Positions 8,552-18,104 of a DNA stretch of 64,000 bases are shown piece after piece. A model generated the notes under the pieces. The model had not been told where the DNA came from, ran no database searches, and was given only the letters and a program-made list of their open reading frames with translations. This stretch comes from Marinobacter panjinensis. GTDB taxonomy: Bacteria > Pseudomonadota > Gammaproteobacteria > Pseudomonadales > Oleiphilaceae. The stretch covers positions 3,162,001-3,226,000 of the forward strand of contig NZ_SZYH01000001.1 in assembly GCF_005298175.1 (NCBI RefSeq). Direction: 5' to 3'. A program made the translations under genes and the position numbers. Position 1 is the first letter of the stretch. Every line of letters begins with the position of its first letter.

Positions 8552-10734
8552 CGGGGGACAGCGGATACATCCAGGACCTGTTCGACGAAGTGCCGGCGCA
8601 CACGGCATCCTTGCCTGGCAGTGCTCCTGAAGCGCTGACTCTGCTGGACGACTGGGTCGAGCGCGACTGGATCCGTGCCCTGGACCATGCTTTCGCGGCT
8701 TTTGTCTGCAACATTGTCAGTGAACAGGGCGAGCAACCGTCGGCCATGCTGGCATTGCTGGCCGCCATGGTTTCTCACCAGGTGGGGCGTGGACATGTCT
8801 GCCTGGATATAAACCACCTTTGCCGCGACACCGAACCCACGCTGGTGCTGCCGCCGGAAGGCGTGGGCGCACTTCCGGCTGATAGCCTGCGGCCCTCCGA
8901 CCTGTTTGCCGACGTCAGCCCGGGCGAACTTGTTGCGCTTCTCGGGCAAAGCAGTGCGGTGGGTGACGGCGAGCAGGCGACTCCACTGATACTGGATGGC
9001 TCCCGGTTATACCTGCGCCGTTTCTGGCGCTACGAGCAGGCCATTGCCGGCGGTATACGGATGCGTCTGGCAGACCGCGCGGAGCTGGTGGATTCAAGCC
9101 TGCTGGCCCGTGCGCTGGATACCCTGTTCGGGACTGGTCAGGAGCCGGATTATCAGAAAATAGCCTGTGCTCTTGCAGCCCGGAACCGATTCAGCGTGAT
9201 CACCGGTGGCCCCGGCACTGGCAAGACCACCACGGTGGTGAATCTGCTGGCGGCCCTGCAGTCGGTGGCCCGTGAATCGGCCGGTGCTGATGGTGTCAGC
9301 CCTTACCTGCGTATTCGTCTGTCGGCACCTACGGGCAAGGCCGCTGCAAGGCTGAGTGAGTCCATCGGTGGTGCGGTTGATCGCCTGCCCCTGGAACAGC
9401 TGCCGGGCCGGCCCGACAGGTCGGCTATTCCCACCCAGGTCACCACATTGCACCGGTTACTGGGTAGCCGGCCAGGTTCGCGGAAGTTTCGCCATAACGA
9501 GGATCACCCTCTGCCGCTGGATATTCTGGTCATTGATGAAGCCTCGATGGTGGATGTGGACCTGATGGCCTCGGTGTTCGCGGCGTTGCCCGATAAGGCC
9601 CGGCTGATCATGTTGGGCGACAAGGACCAGCTGGCCTCGGTGGATGCCGGCGCGGTGCTGGGGGAGCTCTGTCAGCGTGCCGAGGCTGCCCACTACCTGC
9701 CGGAAACGGCGCAATGGCTCGAATCGGTCACCGGATGCCAGTTGCCATCGCCGTTGACGGATACTGACGGCCTGCCCCTGGACCAGGCGGTTGCCATGCT
9801 CCGCAAGAGCTATCGCTTTGACGAACACAGCGGTATCGGCGTGCTGGCCATAGCCACCAACGCAGGCAAACTGGACAGGCAGCTGATCAGCCAGTGCCGG
9901 GAACAGGCCTTTGAAGACGTGGCCTGGCTCACGGCGGATAGTGGTTCTGCCCGCGCTGGCGCCAACGCACCGGGCACGGAGCTGTTGGCTGGCCACGCCC
10001 TCACAGGCAGCCGGGAACGTTTCCGGAACAATGGTGAGGGGCGTCTGGTCAATAACGAGCCGGTCGACCCGCCTGTGGGTTATGGCCATTACCTGCGTAT
10101 CATCCGCGACCAGAAACCCGGCGCCGCCGGTGAAACCGAAGGGCGCGAACACTGGGACCACTGGGCGACCGACGTGCTTGAAGGGTTTAACCACTTCAAG
10201 GTTCTGTGTGCGCTGCGCCAGGGCCCATTCGGGGTGGAAGGGCTTAACCGGGAGATCGCCGGGCGCCTGTGCGGTGCCGGCCTTGTCGATCGCACCGAGG
10301 GCTGGTACGAGGGCCGTCCGGTACTGATTACCGGAAACGACTATAATCTGGGCCTGATGAATGGCGATATTGGCGTCACCCTGAGTGTGCCCTGGGATCG
10401 CAACGACGCCGGTGAGTCGGTCGATACCCTGCGGGTGGCCTTTCCGTCCAGTGACGGCAGTGGAACCATCCGGTGGATATCCCCAAGCCGGTTGCAGTCC
10501 GTGGAGACCGTCTACGCCATGACGGTGCACAAGTCCCAGGGCTCCGAGTTTACCCACGCCTGCCTGGTGATTCCGGACCGCCTGACCCCGGTATTGACCC
10601 GGGAGCTGGTCTACACCGGCATCACCCGTGCCCGTCACTGGCTGAGCCTGGTGGTGAGCCAGCAAGGCGTTCTCAAAGAGGCGGTGGGACGCGGGGTGAT
10701 CAGGGCATCAGGACTGGCAAGATTGTTGTCGTGA
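8548..10734 (+). CDS. recD: Exodeoxyribonuclease V alpha subunit RecD
   Basis: RecD is the 5'-3' SF1 helicase motor of RecBCD. Walker A is GGPGTGKT at 220-227 and Walker B is DEAS at 330-333, followed by MLGDKDQLASVDAGAVLGEL. The C-terminal UvrD-like motif YAMTVHKSQGSEF lies near 655 and YTGITRARH near 690. At 728 residues it is about 120 longer than E. coli RecD. The extra length is partly an acidic N terminus and partly an insertion near 460-530 (RAGANAPGTELL region). It starts inside recB by a 4-base overlap, so the complex is made from one transcript. Confidence 0.95.
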   Translation: MTGDSGYIQDLFDEVPAHTASLPGSAPEALTLLDDWVERDWIRALDHAFAAFVCNIVSEQGEQPSAMLALLAAMVSHQVGRGHVCLDINHLCRDTEPTLVLPPEGVGALPADSLRPSDLFADVSPGELVALLGQSSAVGDGEQATPLILDGSRLYLRRFWRYEQAIAGGIRMRLADRAELVDSSLLARALDTLFGTGQEPDYQKIACALAARNRFSVITGGPGTGKTTTVVNLLAALQSVARESAGADGVSPYLRIRLSAPTGKAAARLSESIGGAVDRLPLEQLPGRPDRSAIPTQVTTLHRLLGSRPGSRKFRHNEDHPLPLDILVIDEASMVDVDLMASVFAALPDKARLIMLGDKDQLASVDAGAVLGELCQRAEAAHYLPETAQWLESVTGCQLPSPLTDTDGLPLDQAVAMLRKSYRFDEHSGIGVLAIATNAGKLDRQLISQCREQAFEDVAWLTADSGSARAGANAPGTELLAGHALTGSRERFRNNGEGRLVNNEPVDPPVGYGHYLRIIRDQKPGAAGETEGREHWDHWATDVLEGFNHFKVLCALRQGPFGVEGLNREIAGRLCGAGLVDRTEGWYEGRPVLITGNDYNLGLMNGDIGVTLSVPWDRNDAGESVDTLRVAFPSSDGSGTIRWISPSRLQSVETVYAMTVHKSQGSEFTHACLVIPDRLTPVLTRELVYTGITRARHWLSLVVSQQGVLKEAVGRGVIRASGLARLLS

Positions 10735-10773
10735 CTTGCCGGCCATTACTAACCCGCAGCACGGAGGAATGGA

Positions 10774-11232
10774 ATGAAAGGAACCATGCGTATACCGGGG
10801 TATCTGGTAACACTGTTCGCTGTGCTATGGCTGGCCGGTTGCACAAGCTCGCCGGCCAGGCATGGCTCGGGCGGCGATGTGGTCGCGATGCCGCTGACCA
10901 ATACCTACTGGCAGCTGGTGAGCGTTGCCGGTGAGCCTGTGCCGGAAACCGACAGTGAGCAGAAAGCCCATATTCTGTTCCTGGACGATGGCCGGGTAAG
11001 TGGGTTCAGTGGCTGCAACCAGTACATGGGTAAATATCGCGTCGAGGGCGAAAACCTGCTGTTTGATTCCATGAGCAGCACCCGTATGGCCTGCCCTGAC
11101 AACCAGACGGAAGGCCAGCTGTTTGCCGCACTGGCTAAGACCGTGGGGGTCAATCTGGGCGGCATCGAGCTACGGTTGCTGGGTGAGGCCGGAGAAGAGC
11201 TGGCGGTATTCGAGGCCTCGCGGATGAGATAG
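10774..11232 (+). CDS. META-domain (HslJ-like) lipoprotein
   Basis: This is a 152-residue envelope lipoprotein. The signal peptide ends in the lipobox LAGC with the lipidated cysteine at residue 23. The rest is one META domain: NTYWQLVSV at its start, SGFSGCNQYMGKY in the middle, and a TRMACPD motif. In E. coli the related HslJ is an outer-membrane protein linked to heat induction and novobiocin resistance; the role here is unproven. GGAGG is placed 6 bases before the ATG. The gene follows recD by 39 bases on the same strand and may be read through from it. It points toward the hydrolase on the other strand. Confidence 0.85.
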   Translation: MKGTMRIPGYLVTLFAVLWLAGCTSSPARHGSGGDVVAMPLTNTYWQLVSVAGEPVPETDSEQKAHILFLDDGRVSGFSGCNQYMGKYRVEGENLLFDSMSSTRMACPDNQTEGQLFAALAKTVGVNLGGIELRLLGEAGEELAVFEASRMR

Positions 11233-11247
11233 AGACCAGCCTGCCTG

Positions 11248-11778
11248 TCAGTTTGTCGCCAGACAGCCGGTCATGAATATCCTGAATTCGCTCACCAGTC
11301 GCTCCAGGCTGTTTTCCAGCCGATGCCCGTCCGGCAGCACCAGCAATGGCAGCTTCTGTTCCCGGGCCAGTTCCATCACCGGCATGGGTAGCACCACATC
11401 ATCGTCCCAGCCGTGAATGATCTGGGTATGCCGGGCCTGAATCCGCGGGCTGGACTGGGGATAGGCGGACATTGCCAGCGCGGGTGCCAGCAGGAAACAC
11501 CCCAGTACCGGGGTTTCGGCACTGGTACGGGCGCACACCCAACCCCCCATGCTGGAACCGACCAGGACGGTGCGCTCCGGACTGACTCCCGCCTCTGCCA
11601 TGGCCTCTTTCATTTGCTGCAGGCGCTCCATGGGGACTTTCGTGTTGCGATGGTCCAGCGCGATCGCGGTGACCCCGGGGAAGGTTTCCGCTTCCGCTTT
11701 CAGGGCCTGCACCTTGGTACCTCCGGGGCCGCTCTCCAGTCCGTGGGACAGGAATACGTGAATGTCAGATGTCGCCAT
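11248..11778 (-). CDS. Small alpha/beta-hydrolase, likely serine esterase
   Basis: This is a 176-residue single-domain alpha/beta hydrolase. The N terminus carries the oxyanion motif SHGLESGPGG. The nucleophile elbow is GSSMGG with Ser76. A late Asp (HGWDDDVV) and His (PDGHRLE) complete the catalytic triad. There is no signal peptide, so it is cytoplasmic. The family covers esterases of unknown natural substrate, and I assign no specific reaction. GGAGG precedes the ATG. It lies 21 bases downstream of the flavin monooxygenase gene on the same strand, so the two probably share a transcript. Confidence 0.8.
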   Translation of the reverse strand: MATSDIHVFLSHGLESGPGGTKVQALKAEAETFPGVTAIALDHRNTKVPMERLQQMKEAMAEAGVSPERTVLVGSSMGGWVCARTSAETPVLGCFLLAPALAMSAYPQSSPRIQARHTQIIHGWDDDVVLPMPVMELAREQKLPLLVLPDGHRLENSLERLVSEFRIFMTGCLATN

Positions 11779-11799
11779 GATGACCTCCGGTGAGCGGGT

Positions 11800-12816
11800 T
11801 CAGTGTCGGGTTGCCGCGAGAATGTCCAGCGCGTGCCGGCGTTTCTCCGGGTCGTAGAGGTCCACGGTGAACATCAATTCGTCTACCTCCACGGTCTGCA
11901 GTAAACGCTCCAGCTGCTCGCGAATGCTGTTCTCGCTGCCCAGCAATTGCAGCGACAGGAAATCCTTCACGCCGGCTTTCTCGCCACTGTTCCACAGTCC
12001 GTCCATGGATTTCACCGGCGGCCGCATCCATAGGGGCTGGCCACGGAACAGAGACAGAATACGCTGGTAACTGGTGGTGGCGAGGAACTGTGCCTCTTCG
12101 TCGGTATCCGCCGGCACCGCCGGAACAGCCAGTATCACGTAGGGCTTGTCCAGCTGCTCCGAGGGCTGGAAGTTATCCCTGTAGGTCTGGATCGCCTCGC
12201 GGTAGAGCCGTGGCGCAAAGTGGCCGGCGAAGGCGTAGGGCAGGCCCCGCATGGCGGCGAGCTGGGCGCTGTAAAGGCTGGAGCCGAGCAGCCAGATGGG
12301 CACGTTGGTGCCGGCACCGGGTATGGCCTTTACCTGTTGGCCAGGCTGAAGCGGGCCAAGCAGGGTCTGCAGTCGTGCAACATCCTCGGGGAACTGCTCC
12401 GCCCCCAGGCCTTCCCGTCGCAGGGCACGGCTGGTAATCGGGTCGGTTCCAGGTGCCCGGCCAAGGCCCAGGTCGATGCGTCCGGGATAAAGGCTTTCCA
12501 GGGTGCCGAACTGCTCGGCGATCACCAGGGGAGGGTGATTGGGCAGCATGACGCCGCCCGAACCCACGCGAAGTGTTTTGGTGGCGCCGGCGATGTGTCC
12601 CACCAGAACGGCCGTTGCGGAACTGCTGATGCCTTCCATGTTGTGGTGCTCGGCCAGCCAGAAGCGCTGAAAACCGAGGCTCTCCGCATGCTGCGCATAG
12701 GCCACGCTGTTGGCCAGGGTCTGGCCAACAGAATCACCTTCGCGTACCGATGCCAGCTCGAGAAGCGAGTAAGCCGGGGATTGTGCGGAAAATTGGGCGT
12801 TGGAAGACTGCGACAT
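11800..12816 (-). CDS. LLM-class (luciferase-like) flavin-dependent oxidoreductase
   Basis: This is a 338-residue TIM-barrel protein of the bacterial luciferase-like family, which uses reduced FMN or F420. The sequence fits the YhbW-type group: [12 protein letters not shown] at the start, [31 protein letters not shown], and [15 protein letters not shown] near 120-134. The start at 12816 is preferred because GGAG lies 8 bases upstream and family homology begins there; a longer reading frame reaches 12909 but overlaps the helicase gene. The substrate is unknown. It probably forms a two-gene operon with the downstream hydrolase. Confidence 0.87.
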   Translation of the reverse strand: MSQSSNAQFSAQSPAYSLLELASVREGDSVGQTLANSVAYAQHAESLGFQRFWLAEHHNMEGISSSATAVLVGHIAGATKTLRVGSGGVMLPNHPPLVIAEQFGTLESLYPGRIDLGLGRAPGTDPITSRALRREGLGAEQFPEDVARLQTLLGPLQPGQQVKAIPGAGTNVPIWLLGSSLYSAQLAAMRGLPYAFAGHFAPRLYREAIQTYRDNFQPSEQLDKPYVILAVPAVPADTDEEAQFLATTSYQRILSLFRGQPLWMRPPVKSMDGLWNSGEKAGVKDFLSLQLLGSENSIREQLERLLQTVEVDELMFTVDLYDPEKRRHALDILAATRH

Positions 12817-12872
12817 TGAATGCTCCGGTTTTGAACTATCCCGCAGCATAACAAAAAGCGGCGGGTATGCCG

Positions 12873-15152
12873 CTATAGGGGGTGGCCGGTATTGCTGTCC
12901 GACATCCACCAGCCCGGCAACAGCTGACGGATGTCGGGCTGAAGAAAGCGGTCGTCGATGAGCCAGATCACGCCCTGGTCCTCTGGCGTGCGGATTACCC
13001 GGCCTGCGGCCTGGGCGACTTTCTGCAGACCGGGGATCAGGTAGGTGTAGGCCTGGCCGGCGCCGAAGCGCTGTTCCAGTCGCTGGCGCAGGATCTCGTG
13101 CCAGGCATCAAACGGTGGCAGGCCCAGGGTGGCGACAAAGGCGCCGATCAGGCGGTCGCCGGGCAGGTCGATGCCTTCGCTGAATACGCCGCCGAGTACG
13201 GCAAAGGCAACGCTGGAATTATCCTCTCGGAAACCGTCCAGGAATGCCGTACGTTCCTCGCCGGACATGCCCGGTTGCTGGGCGCGCAGGGGGATGTCAG
13301 GCGCCAGGTCAGCCAGGGCATCGCGTACGCGGTTGAGGTAGGCAAAACTGCTGAAAAAGGCCAGGTAGTTGCCGGGCCTCTCGTGGTATTGCCGGGCAAT
13401 GAGTTCGGCAATGGGTACCAGTGAGCGTTCGCGATGGGCCTGGCGGGTGCTGATGCGTGGGGTGAAATGCACGCTGAGCTGGTCGGCAGAAAACGGACCG
13501 GGCAGCGACTGAAAGCAGGTGTCTTCCGGCATGCCCAGTAAGTCACGGTAATAGATGCCGGGTGACAGGGTGGCGGAGAACAGCAGGGTGCTGTCAGCGG
13601 CCTCGAAGCGAGGCTTGAGGAAGTCCGCCGGGATGAGGTTACGGATAGCCAGCTGCGCCTTGCCACGACCGGGCCTGACCAGTTCGCACAGGGAGTGGTC
13701 GCCGAAGACCTCCGCCAGTTTGGTAAAGGCCAGGCTTTCGAACATCAGCTCCTGAAGCGCCAGATCCGGCGGATGGTCGGCCAGGTAGTCGGTAATGGCG
13801 GAAACCAGGCGGTTCAGCGCGCCGGTCAATGAGCCGGGCAGGTTATCCAGAATCACCGGTTCACGGCTGATATCCGGGGCATGATCGCGGATCACCGATT
13901 GCCAGGCCCGGGACACGCCGTCCAGGCTGGGCTTCAGTGCCTTGGGTGCCTGCCGCCGAATCCGCAGCAAGCGGGTCTGGCTCAGTTCCACCGAGTACAT
14001 GCCCCTGGCCCGGTCCACCAGGTTGTGAGCCTCGTCGATCAGCAGGCTAGCTTTCCAGTCATTCTGTCGGACCAGCGCGTGGAGCAGGGCGGACTGGTCG
14101 AACATCCGGTTAACATCGGCAACGACGACATCACACCAGCGGGCCATTTCCTGGGCCAGGAAGTAGGGGCAGATGCCGTGCTGGCTGGCGATGTCAGCCA
14201 GTACCGGCTGGGTCAGGGCGCCGGTGTGATTGGCGGCGTCTGCCCGAGCCTCTGGAAGCCGGTCGAAGAAGCCCTTGGCCAGCGGGCAGGCGTCGCCGTG
14301 GCAGGCCTTGTCCGGGTGTTCGCAGGCGTGGTCCTTGGCGACCAGTTCCAGGGTTCGCAAGGGCAGCGCGCCCGGTTGCTTCTCCCGTAAAAGATGAACG
14401 GCATCCACCGCCAGGTGGCGAGCGGTGTTGCGGCTGGTGAGGTAGAACAGCCTGTCCTGTTTGGCCGCAGGCATTGCCATAAGGGCCGGGAACAGAGTGC
14501 CCAGAGTCTTGCCGAGACCGGTGGGGGCTTCCAGCAGCAACGTTCGGTGGCGAAGGGTGCTCTTGTAAACGGTTTCCGCCAGGGCGCGTTGCTGGGGGCG
14601 GAAGTCAGGGAAGGGAAATGTCAGCCGTGCCAGCGCGCCGTCCCTTTCCTGCCGGTGACTGGCCTCCTGTTCCGCCCAGCCGCTGTAGATGGCACAGAGT
14701 TGTTCCAGTTCCTGCCAGAGTTCGTCGGCGCTGGCGGTTTCGGTGATGGGCGTCTCTTTGTCCTTGCCCACATCGTAGTAGATCAGCGCCAGATCGATCG
14801 TTTTCAGCGTTTCCTGACGGCACAGCAGCGCCCCGTAAACCCTCAGCTGCGCCCGGTGCAGGTTGCGCTGGGCCTCCCGCACCCGGGACAGGTCGCCACG
14901 GTGGGTCTTGATTTCTTCCAGCCGGCCGGCGATCGGGTCGTACCCATCGGCCCGCCCACTGACCATCAGCTTGCCGCACTGGCCGGCCAGTGCAACCTCG
15001 CTTTGATACCTTGGCCCGCGACGTGCCTGCACGGCGCCATGGCCGGCAATGCCTTCTTCCGACGTGGGTGCCGGCGTGTAGCGCAAGTCCAGGTCACCCT
15101 TGCGGGCGGCGAACTCGCAGAGAGTGCGCACCGCCACCTTGAGTTCGCTCAT
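12873..15152 (-). CDS. XPD/DinG-type iron-sulfur DNA helicase with N-terminal PD-(D/E)XK nuclease module
   Basis: This 759-residue protein joins two parts. Residues about 1-125 look like a Cas4/RecB-type nuclease: Glu52, Asp69 (SGRADGYD), Glu80-Ile-Lys82 and a downstream Gln/Tyr helix. Residues about 180-759 are an SF2 helicase: Walker A APTGLGKT at 209-216 and DEAH at 373-376. Between them, four cysteines (277, 284, 289, 328) fit the XPD iron-sulfur site. Motif VI is QAAGRVIR near the C terminus. XPD-like helicases move 5'-3' on DNA. The gene starts within the last codons of the FAN1-like gene (4-base overlap), so the products probably act together, for example on crosslinks or branched DNA. 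It differs from ordinary DinG and YoaA by the nuclease domain. Catalytic activity is inferred. Confidence 0.88.
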   Translation of the reverse strand: MSELKVAVRTLCEFAARKGDLDLRYTPAPTSEEGIAGHGAVQARRGPRYQSEVALAGQCGKLMVSGRADGYDPIAGRLEEIKTHRGDLSRVREAQRNLHRAQLRVYGALLCRQETLKTIDLALIYYDVGKDKETPITETASADELWQELEQLCAIYSGWAEQEASHRQERDGALARLTFPFPDFRPQQRALAETVYKSTLRHRTLLLEAPTGLGKTLGTLFPALMAMPAAKQDRLFYLTSRNTARHLAVDAVHLLREKQPGALPLRTLELVAKDHACEHPDKACHGDACPLAKGFFDRLPEARADAANHTGALTQPVLADIASQHGICPYFLAQEMARWCDVVVADVNRMFDQSALLHALVRQNDWKASLLIDEAHNLVDRARGMYSVELSQTRLLRIRRQAPKALKPSLDGVSRAWQSVIRDHAPDISREPVILDNLPGSLTGALNRLVSAITDYLADHPPDLALQELMFESLAFTKLAEVFGDHSLCELVRPGRGKAQLAIRNLIPADFLKPRFEAADSTLLFSATLSPGIYYRDLLGMPEDTCFQSLPGPFSADQLSVHFTPRISTRQAHRERSLVPIAELIARQYHERPGNYLAFFSSFAYLNRVRDALADLAPDIPLRAQQPGMSGEERTAFLDGFREDNSSVAFAVLGGVFSEGIDLPGDRLIGAFVATLGLPPFDAWHEILRQRLEQRFGAGQAYTYLIPGLQKVAQAAGRVIRTPEDQGVIWLIDDRFLQPDIRQLLPGWWMSDSNTGHPL

Positions 15153-16855
15153 TCGGCAATCCTGGCCCAGCGGACGTAGCAGACGGACACCGGAATATCC
15201 TGGCCAACACAGAACTCCAGCCAGCGGGTCTGGTGATCCTGCAGACGATCACCGGGGCCTTTTACTTCGATCATCTCATAGCGCCGGTTCGGATCGGAAT
15301 GACCGGGTTGAAAGCGGATCAGGTCGGGAAAACCGCTGCGGTGTTCCCGCAGGTTGTCCAGCAGGCGCCGGAACATCAGCTCCAGGTGGTGGGTGGGGAT
15401 GCATTCCAGCGCCAGGTTTAACAGGTCCTCAGAGAGCGCCGGCCAGATCACGAAGGGCGAAGCAGCGCCCTGCTTCTGCCGCCAGGTGTTACGGATCCGG
15501 GATTTATAATCGTCGGTGGCCAGGGCGTCCAGGCAGTCGTCAAACAGTGCTTGCCGGCGCTCCACAAAATCATCCCGATACAGATCCACCGGACCGGTGT
15601 GGAAGGGATGGAAGAAGGCGCCGGGAACAGGGGCGAACAGGGCCGGCCAGCACAGCAGGCCAAACAGGCCGTTGATCAAGGTGTTTTCCACGTAGGCAAC
15701 CGGCGCTTCCGGCTGGGACAGGTGTTCCATAGCCACCCATTCCACCGAGTGGCCCTCCGGATTGTCCAGCTCCAGGGTAAAGGCCGTCAGCGCCGGGCGT
15801 GCGGATGGCGGAGGCGGGGTTTTACCCAGTTTTTTGGCCAGGCGTGACTGGATGCGTTCAAGCCCTCGTTCTTCCGCGCCAAACCTTGGCTCCTCACCGG
15901 CGGCTATGATTAGCTGCCAGGCTTCGCGGTATCGCTTCAGCCGTTCCAGCAGGCGTAATTGCCGCAGGCGGGCCTCACGGTGGCCGCTTTGCTCATAGGC
16001 GGCCAGTGCCAGCTCTGTGTTCCGGCCACGTTCTGCCAGCTTGCCCAGTTCAAACAATAAGCGGCCACGCCGACTTTCCAGCCAGGCATTGTCGGAGGCG
16101 GCCGGCACCTCCTGCCATACGGTTTCCGGTGATTCGCCGTTGTCCAGGCGTTCGCGGCAGTGATGCATGACCAGGTAGCGATCCACATCGTCGCGTTCGT
16201 CAAAGGCGCGGGATTCAGCAGAGAGGGGGACCTGTTCGTATTGTTGATGACCCAGTTCCACCAGCACGAAATCGGACCAGCTCTGGCGCAGATTGCCGAA
16301 GAACATCAGCCTCAGGCGATCAAACAGGGCCATGTGGTTCAGTCGGATTACCCGAGTGGGCAGGTTTGGCAGCCAGTGTTCCACGGGAGCGGGATCTGGA
16401 TGCAGAGGGATCAGTGTGTCTTTCAGCAGTCCCTTGGCGGCAGCGGCCGGCAAGCCAGTCGCTGAGATCCGGTCCGCCAGGGCAGGGCGAAGTTCAGCAA
16501 GGGTGAACAGGCGAAAGACCTCAGTCAGGGGGATGTCCGGGGCGTCATCAATCCAGCCGCTGCGCGACAATCCGCTGGCAGCGTCAGCCACCGGAACGCC
16601 AAACTCGGGGTAGTTAAGCTTTTCCACCCGGAACAGTTCACCAGTGCGCATCACCAGCCGCGCCACCAGTGCCCGCTCCGGCTGGTTCAGCGTCAGCAGG
16701 CTGTCTATGTGCCCGGTTTCCTCTGCGGTCAGCAAATCACTGTGGTGCCGGCGCACCCAGCGTACGACCGTCTCGAAGTTTTCGAGATAGTACAGCGGAT
16801 TGTCCAGGTCGGCGGTGCCGGGAATGGAGGAATGTGGGGTTGATACGGGCGTCAT
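15149..16855 (-). CDS. FAN1-like structure-specific nuclease with VRR-NUC domain
   Basis: This 568-residue protein ends in a VRR-NUC (PD-(D/E)XK) domain. Pro510-Asp511 (GFPDLIRF) and the Glu530-Val-Lys532 core (IEVKGPGDRLQDHQ) supply the metal-binding residues. The N-terminal and middle parts are helical, with TPR-like repeats around 240-330. This matches bacterial FAN1 homologues, which cleave 5' flaps and help repair interstrand crosslinks. The ATG has no clear ribosome binding site; it lies 69 bases from the divergent peroxidase gene. It overlaps the helicase gene by 4 bases. The family call is strong. The helicase partnership follows from gene arrangement. Confidence 0.88.
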   Translation of the reverse strand: MTPVSTPHSSIPGTADLDNPLYYLENFETVVRWVRRHHSDLLTAEETGHIDSLLTLNQPERALVARLVMRTGELFRVEKLNYPEFGVPVADAASGLSRSGWIDDAPDIPLTEVFRLFTLAELRPALADRISATGLPAAAAKGLLKDTLIPLHPDPAPVEHWLPNLPTRVIRLNHMALFDRLRLMFFGNLRQSWSDFVLVELGHQQYEQVPLSAESRAFDERDDVDRYLVMHHCRERLDNGESPETVWQEVPAASDNAWLESRRGRLLFELGKLAERGRNTELALAAYEQSGHREARLRQLRLLERLKRYREAWQLIIAAGEEPRFGAEERGLERIQSRLAKKLGKTPPPPSARPALTAFTLELDNPEGHSVEWVAMEHLSQPEAPVAYVENTLINGLFGLLCWPALFAPVPGAFFHPFHTGPVDLYRDDFVERRQALFDDCLDALATDDYKSRIRNTWRQKQGAASPFVIWPALSEDLLNLALECIPTHHLELMFRRLLDNLREHRSGFPDLIRFQPGHSDPNRRYEMIEVKGPGDRLQDHQTRWLEFCVGQDIPVSVCYVRWARIAE

Positions 16856-16924
16856 AGAAACTGTTTTGCTGGCCAGAGCGTAAGCATAGAATGATCACTG
16901 ATGATGCCCTATGGAGAAGCCGAT

Positions 16925-17464
16925 ATGCGAGCCCTGATTGCCGTGATTTTCATCTTGTCTTCAGCGTCGGTGATGGCCGCTGAGTGTCCGGCCTTCCTCA
17001 ATCATGACCTGAGAAAGCTGCACTCGTCGGATTCCGTCAACCTGTGCGACATCGCCGCCGGTAAACCCATGCTGGTGGTCAATACCGCCAGCCGCTGCGG
17101 CTACACCGGGCAGTTTGAGGGGCTCGAAGCACTGCATAAGGAGTACAGCGACAAGGGCCTGGTGGTCGTTGGCTTTGCCAGTGATGATTTCCGCCAGGAG
17201 GCGGCGACCGAGGAAGAGGCTGCCAAGGTCTGCTTTGTTAATTTTGGCGTCAGTTTCACCATGATTGCGCCCTCGGTGGTGACCGGAAGCGAAGCCAATC
17301 CGGTATTCCGGGCCATCAACAGCCAGAGCAGTCAGCCCCGCTGGAACTTTCACAAGTATGTGCTGAATGCCCGGGGCGAGGTTGTGGAGGCGTTTCCCAG
17401 TCGCGTTAAACCGGACGCCCCTGAACTTCGCAGTGCGGTTGAGCGGGTAGTTGCGGACCGCTGA
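16925..17464 (+). CDS. Periplasmic glutathione peroxidase-family protein (cysteine type)
   Basis: This is a 179-residue thioredoxin-fold peroxidase. Residues 1-19 form a signal peptide (SASVMA|AEC), so it is likely periplasmic. The peroxidatic Cys58 sits in NTASRCGYTGQ and the conserved Trp-Asn in QPRWNFHKYVL. The usual second active-site motif (CNQFG.QEP) reads SDDFRQEA here, so the family's catalytic Gln is replaced by Asp. A Cys in KVCFVNFGV might act as resolving residue with thioredoxin-like reductants. The start at 16925 is chosen over 16901 because GGAGA lies 8 bases upstream and the signal peptide begins there. It is convergent with the phosphoesterase gene. Confidence 0.86.
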   Translation: MRALIAVIFILSSASVMAAECPAFLNHDLRKLHSSDSVNLCDIAAGKPMLVVNTASRCGYTGQFEGLEALHKEYSDKGLVVVGFASDDFRQEAATEEEAAKVCFVNFGVSFTMIAPSVVTGSEANPVFRAINSQSSQPRWNFHKYVLNARGEVVEAFPSRVKPDAPELRSAVERVVADR

Positions 17465-17474
17465 ACCGGAACCC

Positions 17475-18104
17475 TCACAGGTCCACGACGATTGGCGGAT
17501 TCAGCGGTTTGAAACTGCCGTCGCAGGTGCTGGCATTAACGAACCGGCAGTCATTCAGGTTGAGTTGACCATGGCTTTCGTGAATGTGTCCGAACACGTG
17601 CATTTTCAACCGTAGCCGCTCCAGTTCCTGTGTCAGGTCGTCGCAGCCCACGGACTGGGAGTGGGTGGCTGTGATCACCTGGTCGAGAATGCCCGCCGGT
17701 GGGCCGTGGGTGATCAGGATATCGGTATCGGCGGGAATCTGTTCCCATCGCTCCGCGATGACCGGGCCGCGCGAAAGGTTGAAGGCCCAGTCGAAGAACA
17801 CCGGCGTCCACGGACTGCCCCAGAACTTCAGGCCCTCAATTTCAGTACCAGTATCCCGCAGGTAAATCGCGTTACTGATCAGTGCTTCGGCCTCTGCCGG
17901 CTCATCCTGCAGGCACCAGTCGTGGTTGCCGGCAATCAGGATCTTGTGGCGGTGGGGCTGTTCGGCAAACCAGTTGTCCAGGTCTTCCAGTTCCTCAAGG
18001 GTGCCCACCCCCAGGCAGTCACCGGCGTGGATCAGGATGTCGCCGTCCGGCACCTGAACCTGACGGTGCATGCTGTGGGTATCCGATATGCAGACCAGTC
18101 TCAT
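17475..18104 (-). CDS. Calcineurin-like metallophosphoesterase
   Basis: This 209-residue cytoplasmic protein keeps the full dinuclear metal site of the family: SDTH at 7-10, HAGD near 26-29, GNHD at 59-62, THGPP in the middle and VFGHIHES near the C terminus. The arrangement resembles the small phosphoesterases related to human MPPED1/2. The substrate is unknown. It overlaps the enoyl-CoA hydratase gene by 4 bases, so the two are translated from one message, but no shared pathway is evident. Its stop codon lies 10 bases from that of the convergent peroxidase gene. Confidence 0.88.
   Translation of the reverse strand: MRLVCISDTHSMHRQVQVPDGDILIHAGDCLGVGTLEELEDLDNWFAEQPHRHKILIAGNHDWCLQDEPAEAEALISNAIYLRDTGTEIEGLKFWGSPWTPVFFDWAFNLSRGPVIAERWEQIPADTDILITHGPPAGILDQVITATHSQSVGCDDLTQELERLRLKMHVFGHIHESHGQLNLNDCRFVNASTCDGSFKPLNPPIVVDL

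Noticed and set aside
9457..10665. 402-codon minus-strand frame
   Set aside because: Antisense to recD; no recognisable motif and no ribosome binding site.
1284..10734. RecBCD considered as part of a special defence island
   Set aside because: Gene order, overlaps and all catalytic residues are those of the housekeeping complex; no phage-defence genes adjoin it.
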